The notes: generated from the letters alone by a model not told the origin. A stretch of DNA of 64,000 bases from Pseudomonas wayambapalatensis (GCA_014268975.2 CP077096.1:3013501-3077500); one strand, 5' to 3'. Numbered from the stretch's first letter, positions 28,902 to 39,723 are shown. Numbers and translations are program-made.

Positions 28902-31868
28902 CTACTCACTCACTAGCCAGTAAGCTTTTGCCGCGCCCTGACGTGCGTAGCCTATGCAGAACGCCATCAAATCGCTCATGCGCTCATCAACCATGGTGCG
29001 CCGAATGCCAGGTTGAACGCCTACCACCGTGAAGGTAAGAGCTGTTGCAGGTGTTGACCGAAGCAACTCGTAGGTTTCATCCCAGTCCCCGCTGACAAAG
29101 TACGAAGGAGATGTGTGTCTGCGATGCATGCGATCTTCCATATGATGCAGCAAGGTCGCGACGTTGCAGAAGTGAGCTGACTTTACCAGCTGCCCCGCAA
29201 CCTCATACACATCACCAACTCGCCCTCCATTAGCTGGCCCTCCTGCACCTTTACAGTGATAGAGGGTTACGTTCACTTCATGGGCTGCATTGACAGTAAC
29301 GCAGATGTAGTCGGCGGCCTCGCCTGAGCGATGGTCGTAATACAAACACCGGAGATCTGGAAGCGTCAGAAGGTATTGCTCCAAGTGCTCCTGCACAGTT
29401 GCTTGGCCATTGAGCTCTGCACGTCGCGCCAGTGTGCGAGGCTCCTGATTGTTCGGCAGGAACTCCACCTCGATCGCGCAACCTGTCCAATCGATTGACT
29501 CCGCATCACCTGGAGCAAGTGCGAGGGATCTGAGAAGAGGGGCAGCGATTTTGTTTAGCCCTTCAAACGAAGACTTATCTGTTGCATAGAAAATAGGAGG
29601 GTACACACTAAGCCAATCGGCCAATGGCATCCAGCCATCCTGGCTAGACTCGATCGTCATTGTGGCATCTGGTTCCAGGCAGCGAATCAGTTGGCCACCC
29701 TCAAGACTCAGGCGCATACGGATCTGCCCCTCAGCATGAACGATCGAAAAATCCAAGTGCCCGGCTTGTGGATCGCACTCAAAGTCCTGTATATCCCACT
29801 CCACAAGCCTAGAGGTTTGTAATTCTTGTTCTTGCGTAGTCCTGAAGTGAATACGAGGATTGCGAGTGAGGCCTTGCCGCGACCAGTTGGCTGCCATCAC
29901 CGCTTCTGGTAGCTCCCGAAGAGTCGTAGTGGTTCTGACCAAGTCGAGGTGTGTTTGGCTAAACGCAGCATCTCCTACGATGCGCCCATGAAGCGTCTGC
30001 ACCCAAGCAAAGAAGTCAGGAACGGATAGGCGCTGATTGCTCCAGATTCTGGAGCTGCTACTGGCTCCGATGGTTTCACGCACCTGGCCGTTCATGCCAC
30101 TTCCGAAGTAGTGACCCTGAGCGTAAGCGCGGCTGTCACCGGCAGTGACCGCGCGCTCGGCTTGAGGGCCAGTTAGGGTTCGATAAGTTTCGACTTGCGA
30201 ATTGAAGGTCGTGTTCTGCAAGCCAACAGCAAAAAACCTCATCTCCTCCAGTCCGGCCCTCGCTCGGCTCGTTTCTTCATAGCTCAACCCTCGGCTGCCG
30301 GCACGGCAAACGATATCCATGATGGTCAGGTACAGCTTCTCTGTCCTGAGGGTTGAGCCGATGAAGCAATAGCTCGATTCAGGAAAATACATCAGCAAGA
30401 AGGCCTCGTGCCGAATATCAGTGAGCGTGTTTGAGGTCGACCAGTTCGGAGGTGCTTCATCTGCTGTCAATACGAGAGACAGATTGCCATCTGGCGTTCC
30501 CCACTGCTTCACAATCCGAAGCACTCGACCGACCTTTTCTCCTAGCAAGTCGAAATCCGGCCTGCGACTGCAGTGAAACCCTCGGACGTGCGCGTACAAA
30601 TTGAAGGACAACGCAGACACGGATTCATAGTCAGATTCAGTCATCCGACGCACCGGCAAGCTTTCGATGAATTCTTGGGCTTCAACTGCGCCCTGGATCT
30701 CAGTAAGCGCGACATCATCAATCATCTGAGCCAGATCGACTCCCTCTCTGAGCAGAGTCGCGGTCGCCTCACGCAATCTGAATGCCGGTGCAATGAGGGT
30801 TGGGCGACCCGTGGCGTTGTCGATCCTAGCGAATCTGCCGATGAACTGGATTGTGGGTACCAGTGATTTGTGGGGTGCGTGCAACGCGGCGACCTTCAGT
30901 TTTGGGAAGTCATAGCCCTCGCCAAACATGTCTACGCAGATGATGGCCTTCAATTCACCAGAAATGAGCTTTGCTTCAATTGAGTCCTGTTGTCGTTTGG
31001 TCAGTCGGCTGCTTATAGCGGCGACGGAAACGCCCAATTGCTCGTAGATCGGGACGAGCGCTTGCGCGGAAGATATGGTCGAGGCGCGTACGAAAAGCCT
31101 ATGATCAAAACCGTTAGCAATATCTTCTTCGAGCTGTGCCACTGCAGTTTGGGCAATCACCCGATCAACATGCTCATCATCAAGCTCGTTATCTATTGGG
31201 GCCTCCCTAAAGACGATAGGGTCGAACGCCCCTTCAGATACGGCTCTCATCACAGGATATCGGTAGACTAGCTTGCCCGGAATAACGCGGTCATCGCGCC
31301 TGAAGGGTGTTGCTGTCAAGAATATAAATCGAGCGGTCGAGTAGTGATCAAGATACGCTGCCCAGGAGTCCGCCGGCGCATGGTGAGCTTCATCGAAAAT
31401 TACTAGGTCAAAGAGGTCGGGCGCTGCGCCTGGGGCAATCATTGGCGAAGAACTACCGGGGGTTGAGATCACGACGTCGAACTCCCGCAACTGTTCCCAA
31501 GCCTCGGGTGTTATCGGCCGCCCCGAATGCAAGTGAGCGGAAGGTAGCGGCCCATCTTCAGGTAGCGCACCGATGCGCCTGAGTGTTGACAGGGTGGAAA
31601 AATGCGAGTGCACCTGTTTGCGCAGAGCACTTGATGGCTCGACGACGAGGATCCGGGTTGCTCCAAGCAGAAGCGGTAGCGACATCATCAATGATGTCTT
31701 TCCATAGCCAGTGGGCAGGCAGATGATCGCGGGATCGTCTTGCACAGAGAAATGGGCCAATGTTGCATGCATTGCGCCAAGCTGGCCCGGCCTGAAGCCG
31801 CTATTAGGCGCATCAGCTTGCTGAAGAAGGTTGAGTGATCCCGCCTGTTCTACGAAAAAGCCAGCCAT
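28902..31868 (-). CDS. DEAH-box SF2 helicase with large C-terminal extension
   Basis: This 988-aa protein has Walker A LPTGYGKTSL (Lys57), DEAH at about 159-162 (VIFDEAHHAP), motif III FIFLTATPFRRDD, and helicase C motifs AIICVDMFGEGYDFPKLKVAALHAP and QFIGRFARI. The first about 440 residues form the UvrB/R-M-type helicase core. The remaining about 550 residues have no family I recognise and may bind the partner or nucleic acid. ATG 31868 is chosen because AAGGA lies eight bases upstream; ATG 31877 is the alternative. It is flanked by other minus-strand cargo genes. SF2 helicases of this build recur in phage-defence loci, where they translocate on foreign DNA or RNA. Confidence 0.88.
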   Translation of the reverse strand: MAGFFVEQAGSLNLLQQADAPNSGFRPGQLGAMHATLAHFSVQDDPAIICLPTGYGKTSLMMSLPLLLGATRILVVEPSSALRKQVHSHFSTLSTLRRIGALPEDGPLPSAHLHSGRPITPEAWEQLREFDVVISTPGSSSPMIAPGAAPDLFDLVIFDEAHHAPADSWAAYLDHYSTARFIFLTATPFRRDDRVIPGKLVYRYPVMRAVSEGAFDPIVFREAPIDNELDDEHVDRVIAQTAVAQLEEDIANGFDHRLFVRASTISSAQALVPIYEQLGVSVAAISSRLTKRQQDSIEAKLISGELKAIICVDMFGEGYDFPKLKVAALHAPHKSLVPTIQFIGRFARIDNATGRPTLIAPAFRLREATATLLREGVDLAQMIDDVALTEIQGAVEAQEFIESLPVRRMTESDYESVSALSFNLYAHVRGFHCSRRPDFDLLGEKVGRVLRIVKQWGTPDGNLSLVLTADEAPPNWSTSNTLTDIRHEAFLLMYFPESSYCFIGSTLRTEKLYLTIMDIVCRAGSRGLSYEETSRARAGLEEMRFFAVGLQNTTFNSQVETYRTLTGPQAERAVTAGDSRAYAQGHYFGSGMNGQVRETIGASSSSRIWSNQRLSVPDFFAWVQTLHGRIVGDAAFSQTHLDLVRTTTTLRELPEAVMAANWSRQGLTRNPRIHFRTTQEQELQTSRLVEWDIQDFECDPQAGHLDFSIVHAEGQIRMRLSLEGGQLIRCLEPDATMTIESSQDGWMPLADWLSVYPPIFYATDKSSFEGLNKIAAPLLRSLALAPGDAESIDWTGCAIEVEFLPNNQEPRTLARRAELNGQATVQEHLEQYLLTLPDLRCLYYDHRSGEAADYICVTVNAAHEVNVTLYHCKGAGGPANGGRVGDVYEVAGQLVKSAHFCNVATLLHHMEDRMHRRHTSPSYFVSGDWDETYELLRSTPATALTFTVVGVQPGIRRTMVDERMSDLMAFCIGYARQGAAKAYWLVSE

Positions 31869-31956
31869 TTCGACCATCCTTGGATATTTCTAACCAATCG
31901 TAATGTGCGACTGACTTTAAACAAGTGGTGAAGGTACAAATTTCTTTCAGCATCTC

Positions 31957-32190
31957 CTAGCTTCTGCTTGCTTCAGCAGGCATGGGGACTGAGGTTCCAC
32001 CCGTGAATCGCCACTGGTTTCCAATAGACGCGACGCAATTCCAGGGCTGCAGCTCGCAAACCTCTACTGGGATCTTGTCCCTGGCCCACATCGTCAGAGC
32101 AGCTTCCGGACCAGTCTTTGTAGAGTAAGGGTGCCCCTCAGGCTCGACCACGCCAAAGCCGCGCACAGTCCAGCGCTTGCGGCGCCGCAC
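31957..32190 (-). CDS. Small 77-aa cargo protein
   Basis: It begins MRRRKRWTVRGFGVVEPEGH and contains PEAALTMWARDKIPVEVCEL and GNQWRFTGGT. It lies between the 1306-aa gene (46 bp away) and the helicase gene (about 90 bp away), on the same strand, so it plausibly belongs to that operon. The basic N terminus could bind nucleic acid. No family is recognised. Confidence 0.5.
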   Translation of the reverse strand: MRRRKRWTVRGFGVVEPEGHPYSTKTGPEAALTMWARDKIPVEVCELQPWNCVASIGNQWRFTGGTSVPMPAEASRS

Positions 32191-32235
32191 TCATCCTCCG
32201 AATTTGGGTCTTTGCGCCGCTATTCGTGCTGTGGT

Positions 32236-35200
32236 TTAGGCGTTGGCGAACTCGGACTGGTCAATTGTGCCCCTCGTTAGGCTCTCATTGAGCTCGGTAT
32301 AGATTCGCAACCCTTCGCTAACCGCTACGGATTCCAACTGAGCACATTTCGAACCCAGCAACCGGATAGCAACCCTCTCAAGACGCTCGTCCATCTGGTC
32401 ACCATGATGAGATTCGACTAACAGCCTGTAAACCGCCCAGAGTCCTTTCGCGCTGGCCTTTGGCAAATGCCCCCTGAGTGCGGCGGCGATGATCAAAATG
32501 ACAATGGTCTCAAGGGCCTGATCAGGGGCATCACTTTTCATGGCTGCTTTGACATGCCAGTGTCGCATCAGCGCTGCTAGCCCAATCTCAGGAAGCAAAG
32601 CCTGATCCACCAGAATACGTAGCACCGATGCGGCATGCTCCAACACTTTCTCAAAGGTCGCGCGGTAATCCCAGAGCGCCGAGATTACTGAGATGAACCT
32701 GGGTTCTGCGTCAAGGATTTCTACGGCTTGACGTACGGTTCGTGCAGTAAAGGCAGCCGGGGGAAGCAGCCGTACAATCTCGGACAGCTGCACGATTACC
32801 CTGACCTTCCATTCGCACAGCTGCGCAATTTTGCCGGCTTTTTCAATGGGGGAGAGCTGCCCAACCTCTGTCAGTGCGGCCAGGACATCAAGCGTGCAGA
32901 AACCATCGACCTCGGAACCTGCGGCACAAAATATTCGCAGCGACTCGTCATCAGAATAGAGCCGGTACCGTTCCGGCTCTTTGCCGAGTATCTCCACCAT
33001 TTCACTGTTGCTGCGCCCAATGACCCTGGCGGGCGATGCTTCGCTTGCCTCCTCTGGAGGGGAGGGCTGGAGGATCGAGGCTAGATGGGGTTTCAAAGCG
33101 TTCTGTAGCTCCAAACATTTGCTTCGCTTTGGGCTTCCAAATACGGGGTTCGTGAACTCGGCAAGCTCCTCCATCGTGGCCCTGGAAACCGCAATTTGAC
33201 CGAAGAAAGTAATGACGGCGTCGATCAGCCCCAAGTCGTTAAGGACTAACAGCGCTGTCCAATCCAGCAAAGGCACTCGCTTGCGCAGGGCATCGGCACC
33301 GATCGGTTGCCACCCCGTATCGTTGACCATCACCAAGTGATACTGGCGATCATCCCGGCTGGACACCTTGGCAACTTCCCACAGGTGTACAATATCGGAA
33401 ATGTAAGACAGCACCAGCCGCGGGCGCCACGAGAAAGGGACGGTGTTTAATCCCTGCTGTAGGGATCGCTCCATCCGTTTCTGGAACGCTTCTCTGTCGG
33501 GCGTCATTCCAGTCAGTGCTTTCAGGCTTTCCACCAACTCCGTGCCAGAGGCGCCCTCTCGAATTTCGCCTCTCCAGAGCATCCGGGAATTCGGGAAATT
33601 CCTGAAAAATGCTTCAGCGCGTGTTCGGAACTGCTCTCTATCCCTGGCAAGTTCGATGTCACTGCGTCCCCCCAGAGTGCCGCTCAGGTGCATCATCAAG
33701 TAGGTGCCTTCCTGGCTCTCTACACTCTGATCTACCAATTCGCCTGCTCGTAGGGCTAGCTCCAGTAGCCGGTCGCTCGTTGGGTCGGAAAACTGGATGA
33801 GAAAGAACAGTAATTTCACGAACTCCAATTGTTCCCCTTTGGATCTCGCAGTTTCGAGCGCTCTTTCCGCTGCCTCCACGGCGTCATCGACGTATCCGCA
33901 ACGTGTGGCAATCGTCGCATAGGTGTTCAGGGCCAGTGGGTCGTCAGATCCTGTGGCTACAATTTTCAACAACCGATCGCGGGCCTTTTCCGTTTCGCCC
34001 AAGTGATCGAGTGCCAACGCCTCGAAGGCCCCCATTCGATCACCAGGCTCAACTCGGACTCGATTGCTTTGACACAGCTCTACGAGGCCTTGCCAATCTT
34101 TCAAAGTCACCAAGGCTAAACCAAGCCGCGCAGCCACCGCAGGCGAGAGGACATAGTGCTCAGTGATCCTTTCGGAGAGTTGAACACACGCCTGCGCGCT
34201 TTGCGGATCGGTGGGGTCAAGCTCGTGGATGAGGGTGAGTGCAATACTGACGGGCCGATCCAGTTCCTCATACCTGGCCTGCAGCGTTCTCAACGCCTCA
34301 TCCTTGGCCAACCTGCTGATTTCCAACTGGAGGTAAAACTGTGCGAGGGCGGCTTCGGGGGCCAGAGCAGGATCTGCTTCGAGCAGCCCCATCCACTGGT
34401 TCACAAGGCCGGTCTGAACTGATTTGTGAGCCGAAATTGAGGCTGCGGTGACAGCCGACCCAAACAGGGGATGGCTGCGATCCACGTTACCGACGTATGC
34501 GCCAAAGCCTTGATAGCATGCCCGAAATTTACGGGTTTCATAGAGCAAAAGCGTACTCCAGAGCTGCTTGTCAGGTGACTCGGGCAACTGATCATTTGCC
34601 GACAACGCGAGGGTGAAGTCTGCCAACTGACCCGCAATGCCGCGTAAGACCTCATGGATATGGGGCAAGTCCGGACGCTTCTGCGCAGCATCCTTCAGGT
34701 CTGGAAGTATCGACTCTGCCTTGCCAAGGGCCGATGCTGTGGCCCCCCAGATGTCGACGAGCTGCTCTATGTTGGAGCCCCAGCCAGATGCTTTTATGGA
34801 CAGGACAGCATCGTTAATCGCAACCCAAGCTTCCTCGAGCTTTTGAAGGTCTACACCCGGAAGACCTGCGGGTGGGATAGATTCACGTCGCGGCGTAGTG
34901 GCGGTGGCCACTGCGAGGGAAAATTTGGCTCGGGCCCTAAGCAACAGCAACAGTTCACGAATGTCATCGGACGCGTCACAGGCTTCAAGGCCCGCCTCGC
35001 AGTCCGTCAGGGCATTCGCCGGTTCTTCAGACAGCCAATGTGCAAACGCTCTGGCGAAAGACCGTTGAGGTTCCGCAAGCAAATTCGCCTGCTCAACGGC
35101 CAACTCGTAATGCCCTTGCACGGCATGCAGCCGGGAGCGAATGGCAATGATGGCTGGATCTTCACCTTCCAGTAAATCATGTAGCTCTGCAAGTGAGTCG

Positions 35201-36156
35201 CTATCGTTCTCGAATCGGATGCGGATCTCCGCTTCCACCTGGGCTGCTTGGAACTTGGGGAGCGGCGTTACCTCGTACGCGTTCTGGTAGGAAGAGACTG
35301 CCGCTTTGTTATCTCCCGTTTGAACCTGCCAGTTGCCACGTAGGCGCCAATATTCTGCGCGCTCAAGGGTGGCCGACCCTTCGAGTTTTGGCTCTGCCTC
35401 ATCGAGCTGGATCTTCGCTCGATCCAGCGCGGTGACCTGTAGATCTGCCTTGGCCTGAGTCAAGTTCCAGGCAAGCGTGCCGCGAGCTGGGTTGACCCAG
35501 TAGTCTTCCGTTGGGCCTGCCAAGGCGTTCATCAGTGCGGAGCCTCGTGCAGCCACGCCTTTTACCACGCCCTGAACCAGGGTTAAGCGATCATCTGCTT
35601 GCATCCCTGGGTGTGTTTGCTCTGTGCGCTCACTCAGGATATGCCCCATGCGAGACAGTTCGTTCTGGTGGCGAATGTCCTTTGAGAGATCCGTAGCTCT
35701 TTTTAGTACGTTCTTTGTGGGTGCACGAAGGGTGACGTATCTGCGTTCGGCGGACAGATCGTCGACCGAGATGCGACTCAGCTCATCCCTGAGCCAAACA
35801 TAGAAGAGAGGGCAGTCGACAGGATCTTCGTTCACCGATAGGTCGCAGATCACCAAGAGCACCGGTTCTACGGCACGGGCGTAATAGCGGACAGTGGTGG
35901 CTTTCAGAGATACCGAAATGTATTCGCCATCCGCCGTCAGGCTCGGAGAGCGGGTGCCTTTAAGTTGGATACGGAAAATATCCGTCGCACGTTGATTCGG
36001 CGTGGTCTGCACTTGGAAGTCATAGCCATAGTCGTCAGTCCCTTCCAGGCTTTGCACTCGCCAATCTTTGGGATGTCGAGCCATCAGGCAACGTGTTGCA
36101 TCGGCATTGATGTCGTGCTGATCACCCGTCCCAGGTAGAGGCCCGTCAACTGGCAT
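32236..36156 (-). CDS. DUF4365 nuclease-like / TPR / PIN-like multidomain protein
   Basis: This is a 1306-aa protein. Residues about 12-150 fit DUF4365, a PD-(D/E)XK-like fold: TDDYGYDFQVQ supplies the acidic residues and IFRIQLKGT the Q-x-K. Then come about 700 residues of helical repeats of TPR type (for example YWRLRGNWQVQTGDNKAAVSSY, AFEALALDHLGETEKARDRL). Residues about 955-1095 look like a PIN domain: LLDWTALLVLNDLGLID (Asp), SRATMEELAEF (Glu) and LYSDDESLRIF (Asp). It thus has two candidate nuclease sites on a repeat scaffold, resembling TPR-PIN conflict proteins. It heads the minus-strand cargo operon and is divergent from the Rad50-like gene. The domain calls come from motif reading; PIN is the less certain. 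Confidence 0.75.
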   Translation of the reverse strand: MPVDGPLPGTGDQHDINADATRCLMARHPKDWRVQSLEGTDDYGYDFQVQTTPNQRATDIFRIQLKGTRSPSLTADGEYISVSLKATTVRYYARAVEPVLLVICDLSVNEDPVDCPLFYVWLRDELSRISVDDLSAERRYVTLRAPTKNVLKRATDLSKDIRHQNELSRMGHILSERTEQTHPGMQADDRLTLVQGVVKGVAARGSALMNALAGPTEDYWVNPARGTLAWNLTQAKADLQVTALDRAKIQLDEAEPKLEGSATLERAEYWRLRGNWQVQTGDNKAAVSSYQNAYEVTPLPKFQAAQVEAEIRIRFENDSDSLAELHDLLEGEDPAIIAIRSRLHAVQGHYELAVEQANLLAEPQRSFARAFAHWLSEEPANALTDCEAGLEACDASDDIRELLLLLRARAKFSLAVATATTPRRESIPPAGLPGVDLQKLEEAWVAINDAVLSIKASGWGSNIEQLVDIWGATASALGKAESILPDLKDAAQKRPDLPHIHEVLRGIAGQLADFTLALSANDQLPESPDKQLWSTLLLYETRKFRACYQGFGAYVGNVDRSHPLFGSAVTAASISAHKSVQTGLVNQWMGLLEADPALAPEAALAQFYLQLEISRLAKDEALRTLQARYEELDRPVSIALTLIHELDPTDPQSAQACVQLSERITEHYVLSPAVAARLGLALVTLKDWQGLVELCQSNRVRVEPGDRMGAFEALALDHLGETEKARDRLLKIVATGSDDPLALNTYATIATRCGYVDDAVEAAERALETARSKGEQLEFVKLLFFLIQFSDPTSDRLLELALRAGELVDQSVESQEGTYLMMHLSGTLGGRSDIELARDREQFRTRAEAFFRNFPNSRMLWRGEIREGASGTELVESLKALTGMTPDREAFQKRMERSLQQGLNTVPFSWRPRLVLSYISDIVHLWEVAKVSSRDDRQYHLVMVNDTGWQPIGADALRKRVPLLDWTALLVLNDLGLIDAVITFFGQIAVSRATMEELAEFTNPVFGSPKRSKCLELQNALKPHLASILQPSPPEEASEASPARVIGRSNSEMVEILGKEPERYRLYSDDESLRIFCAAGSEVDGFCTLDVLAALTEVGQLSPIEKAGKIAQLCEWKVRVIVQLSEIVRLLPPAAFTARTVRQAVEILDAEPRFISVISALWDYRATFEKVLEHAASVLRILVDQALLPEIGLAALMRHWHVKAAMKSDAPDQALETIVILIIAAALRGHLPKASAKGLWAVYRLLVESHHGDQMDERLERVAIRLLGSKCAQLESVAVSEGLRIYTELNESLTRGTIDQSEFANA

Positions 36157-36419
36157 GGTGCTTCCTCGGTATTATCAAAATGGGTGCTGGAGGCTCGAAC
36201 TGCGTTCTGATGCAGCACTATTTGTCCTGAGTATACAGGCCCCCAAACCGCACTTGGGATCAATATCTCTGTATCTGGAGGTGTGAGTCAGGTTGGGTGC
36301 GTGCCTGTTTTGTACGAGACTGCCCAACGTTTTTCCGAGGCCCGGCTCATCCAAAGCGCTCGGTAATGGCTTATTGATGCCAGTCCGGTTACGCTGATGT
36401 GTAACAGGGAGGAGGCGCA

Positions 36420-39296
36420 ATGAGTCAGTACCTTTTAAGTTTTGCCAAGCAGAACCTTGAGGGGCGTACTGATGCGTACCTGGTGCTTCTTTGGTGTATG
36501 TACCAGGCCAACCAAAGCAAGGGCCGCTATTCCGACCACATCAAGTCACACATCACCACGGCGTCGGATCAACTGCTGGGTCGCAACTACCAGCGGGTCG
36601 CTGCTCGTTTCAAGAAAGTGCTCGATAAAAGGCCTGAATTGGATCGGACACCCCCCTCGGGCTTGGGGGCGTTGGATTACCTGCGCGTCAGGAATTTCCG
36701 GGGCTTTGGCGAGTTTGGTGCCGACGACAAAGGCACGTTCATTCGATTCAGTAAGCTGAAAAATATTTTCTACGCACCCAATGGCGGCGGTAAATCATCG
36801 CTCTGTGAAGCCATCGAAATTTGCACCACTGGGGACATCAAGGAAGCCGCTAGGCGCAAGACCAAGCTCAAGCAGTACATTGCGCGAGGGGAAACCAAGC
36901 CCCAGCTCGCTCTCCTGGGAACGAATAAGCTCAAAATTGCGCCCAGTATCAGTTGGTCGAGCTGCTTTATTGATCGCAATCGCCTTCAAGAGTTTTCGCT
37001 CTTGGGCTCCAAAGACACAGGCAGTGGCGAAAGTGATGTGTTGGCGACCTTGTTCGGCCTGGAAGAGCTTCAGGAAGTCATTTCTCGTTTCGTTCGCCCT
37101 GACAGCTTTACGCTCAAGGCATTCATGCGTGCCGACCAGGCCGAGGCCCTGACGAACCTTGAACGCGCTAGAACAGAACTTGGCCAACTGCGTAGCAAGC
37201 ACAGGACAGATCTGTACGCTGCGATTTCGCAGACCTGCCAACTCTTGGGGTTGAGGGCCGATCAAGATTACGAAGTTCGTCCAAAGGTGCAGCGGCTGCG
37301 CAAGACGATAGACATGCACATCCGTGGGGCCGAGCGACTGCGAGCAGCCAAAGCACCGGTGGTCATTCCCATCAAGCATGTTGCACGTACATCTGCCATC
37401 GCCAGGCGGTTGCTCAGCCGCAAGAAGCAGGTCGAAACACTGTTTCTGCAAATGGCCAGTGACGTTAACTATCGCGCTGTTTTTGAAGCCTTGGAAGCGT
37501 TGGAAGCCGCCGAACAGCCGTCTGAGCAGACCTGTCCCGCCTGTTTGACCCCACTTGACCAAGTCACAGTGAACCCGTTTGAAAGGGCTCGTGATCAGAT
37601 CAAGGCGCTCGAAGCTCTGGAGGCCCTGAAGCAATCCAAACTGAAAAATGACGCTCAGGTTGTCCTCTGGGCTTCAAGGATCGCGACTGGGGTCAATTCC
37701 GTGAAGGCCAATGCCTATGCCGATGTACCCTGTCCACTGGCGATGGACGCATTGGAAGCGGTGCTCATCGAGTTCCATACGGCGACTGACCGCACGACAG
37801 TGGCGGGGTCTGTCCTTAATGCTTTCATCGCGCTCTGCGCTGACAGTACAGTCCAGATCGAGGCCTATCTGCGTGCCTGCGAGCGCAAGCAACGGGAGGT
37901 TGATCAGGCGGAGGTTCAAGCGGCTCGTCTGGATGCGCTCATCGAACACCTCAAGCAGGTCGATGAGTCGCTGAAACGACAGTTTGACCTCAAAACCCAG
38001 GCGCTAACCGGGTTCACGGACGCCAATAACAGGATGCTTGCGCTGATAGGGCAGAGAACGGCTTTGCTCAATGACTCGGTGGATAACAGCCATTTCAACC
38101 AGTTGCTCAAGGATCTTGAGGCTGAATACCGAACGCTCTACAGCGACCTGTTGGACTACAAGCTGGAGCTTGAAAAGGCGCGCATTACAGGGATCGAAGC
38201 CAAGGCTGCCGAGTACTACCGAGCGATCAATAACCACGACGATGACCATGAGCAGATAGAGACGCTGGCCTTTGAAAAGCTTACGGAGAGCTACCGGATC
38301 AAGATCACCAACGTGGACGGATCCCTGCTGGATGCGTTTGCTGTGCTCAGCGAAGGGCATCTGAGGGCGCTGGGCTTGTCGATTCTCTTGGCGATGGCTG
38401 AGAAAAACAATTTTCCGATCATCGTTTTTGATGACGTCGTCAACGCGATCGATACGGATCACCGATCCAATATCATCGACTTGTTTTTCAATGATGACTA
38501 CCTGCGCCGGATCCAGATGGTGGTGACGACCCACGATCGCCTCTTCTGGGAGCGCTTCTGCATCATCGCTGATCGCCATCCTCAATCCGACCAGCATGCA
38601 CACCATGTGCTCAGCTATACGAACAAAGGCATCGTGGTCATTGATCATGCAGGCGGTTTTCAGAGAAAGGTGCACGTGGCGCTGTCGGTCTATGACGTTA
38701 GGCAAGCATTGCTGTATTGCCGGATCTGGTTCGAGTCCATGGTGCTAGAGTTCTGCATTGAAAACGGCGTTCAGGTGACCGCGAATTTCAACAAATCGCA
38801 GCTAAAGAAGAGTATGTACCTGCAGGTGAGCCTGGAGCACACCTTCAAGCTGGTGGAGCCCTTCATTGACTACGACCTTTCGCATTTCAATTTCATCAAG
38901 AATGACTTGGTGAACTGGAGTGGCCAAAACCAGGAGCACCACGCCTTTGATGAAGGAAGCCTGAACTTTGTGCACTCCAAGACAAGTGGTGAGGTCCTTA
39001 AAATCTACGATGCCATCCGCTTTCTGGAATGCCAGCTCTTCATGGACAAAAAGAGAGAGTCAGGAGAAAGGTACCTTGCAGAGGTGAATGAAAAAATTGA
39101 GAAGGGCCGCAGGAAATTGGTAGGACTCGCCAGGGCTCCGGAAGAGGTGAAGCAAGAACATCAGGCCGGATTAAAAGCGCTGGAAAAGCGCGCCATTGAG
39201 CTCACCCAAGAGCTCCAGTTCATTGAGCGCTGCGTAGTGAGCGTTGCTGACCGCGAGCGAGCCAGGGATCTGCCAGCTGAGTTGCCGCCTACCTAG
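36420..39296 (+). CDS. Rad50/SMC-like AAA ATPase with zinc hook and C-terminal extension
   Basis: This is a 958-aa protein. After an about 85-residue N-terminal domain come [12 protein letters not shown] and Walker [13 protein letters not shown] (Lys125). Coiled coil flanks a zinc-hook motif C-P-A-C at 372-375, and more coiled coil follows. Near residues 640-680 are the signature-like [19 protein letters not shown] and Walker [13 protein letters not shown]. The final about 220 residues carry [13 protein letters not shown] and [21 protein letters not shown], similar to the helical N-P-x-S-H-type ends of other defence ATPases and perhaps HEPN-like. RloC has a comparable Rad50-like body with an anticodon nuclease, so a nuclease in the extension is possible. 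It is divergent from the 1306-aa gene across 263 bp. Confidence 0.85.
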   Translation: MSQYLLSFAKQNLEGRTDAYLVLLWCMYQANQSKGRYSDHIKSHITTASDQLLGRNYQRVAARFKKVLDKRPELDRTPPSGLGALDYLRVRNFRGFGEFGADDKGTFIRFSKLKNIFYAPNGGGKSSLCEAIEICTTGDIKEAARRKTKLKQYIARGETKPQLALLGTNKLKIAPSISWSSCFIDRNRLQEFSLLGSKDTGSGESDVLATLFGLEELQEVISRFVRPDSFTLKAFMRADQAEALTNLERARTELGQLRSKHRTDLYAAISQTCQLLGLRADQDYEVRPKVQRLRKTIDMHIRGAERLRAAKAPVVIPIKHVARTSAIARRLLSRKKQVETLFLQMASDVNYRAVFEALEALEAAEQPSEQTCPACLTPLDQVTVNPFERARDQIKALEALEALKQSKLKNDAQVVLWASRIATGVNSVKANAYADVPCPLAMDALEAVLIEFHTATDRTTVAGSVLNAFIALCADSTVQIEAYLRACERKQREVDQAEVQAARLDALIEHLKQVDESLKRQFDLKTQALTGFTDANNRMLALIGQRTALLNDSVDNSHFNQLLKDLEAEYRTLYSDLLDYKLELEKARITGIEAKAAEYYRAINNHDDDHEQIETLAFEKLTESYRIKITNVDGSLLDAFAVLSEGHLRALGLSILLAMAEKNNFPIIVFDDVVNAIDTDHRSNIIDLFFNDDYLRRIQMVVTTHDRLFWERFCIIADRHPQSDQHAHHVLSYTNKGIVVIDHAGGFQRKVHVALSVYDVRQALLYCRIWFESMVLEFCIENGVQVTANFNKSQLKKSMYLQVSLEHTFKLVEPFIDYDLSHFNFIKNDLVNWSGQNQEHHAFDEGSLNFVHSKTSGEVLKIYDAIRFLECQLFMDKKRESGERYLAEVNEKIEKGRRKLVGLARAPEEVKQEHQAGLKALEKRAIELTQELQFIERCVVSVADRERARDLPAELPPT

Positions 39297-39501
39297 CCGT
39301 GTTGCAAGCCACCGTCTGGATGGTTGTTCGAATGATCAGTTTGAATCGCCCTGCGTTTTGTAGATACCTCGTTGCCCTAAAACTGAGACCGAGTACGAAG
39401 AGCCCTGAGCAATCCGCGTCTGGCTGAAAACACAACAGCGATAAAAGGGTGAATACGAGGGAACGTCTTACGAGAGTTCAGTGCAATACAGCAGAAAGGC
39501 A

Positions 39502-39525
39502 AAAGCCCGGTCGTTACCGGGCTTT
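39502..39525. terminator. Hairpin terminator between cargo and ginD
   Basis: AAAGCCCGG-TCGTTA-CCGGGCTTT has perfect 9-bp arms ending in T/A runs in both directions. It could end the Rad50-like gene (+) and the ginABCD operon (-). Confidence 0.65.
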
Positions 39526-39645
39526 GCAGATCCCTCAAGGGGAGATAAAGCTCAAGTGCCTCAAGGGCTACCAGACAGACTCTACGAGCGGTAGGCGCAC
39601 ATGTCAACGTTTTGCGTCTGGAACGAAGTAGTCAGGATACGTGTA

Positions 39646-39723
39646 CCGTAATGTGTAGTCGTCAGATCTGACGCAGTCCTGTCTAGCACTGTGGGCGGGT
39701 TACCATGCCGTAATCTGTAGTCG
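39646..39723. repeat. Pair of 16-bp direct repeats next to ginD
   Basis: CCGTAATGTGTAGTCG (39646-39661) and CCGTAATCTGTAGTCG (39708-39723) differ at one base and are 62 bp apart, just downstream of ginD. Possible recombinase or GinD binding sites. Confidence 0.55.
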
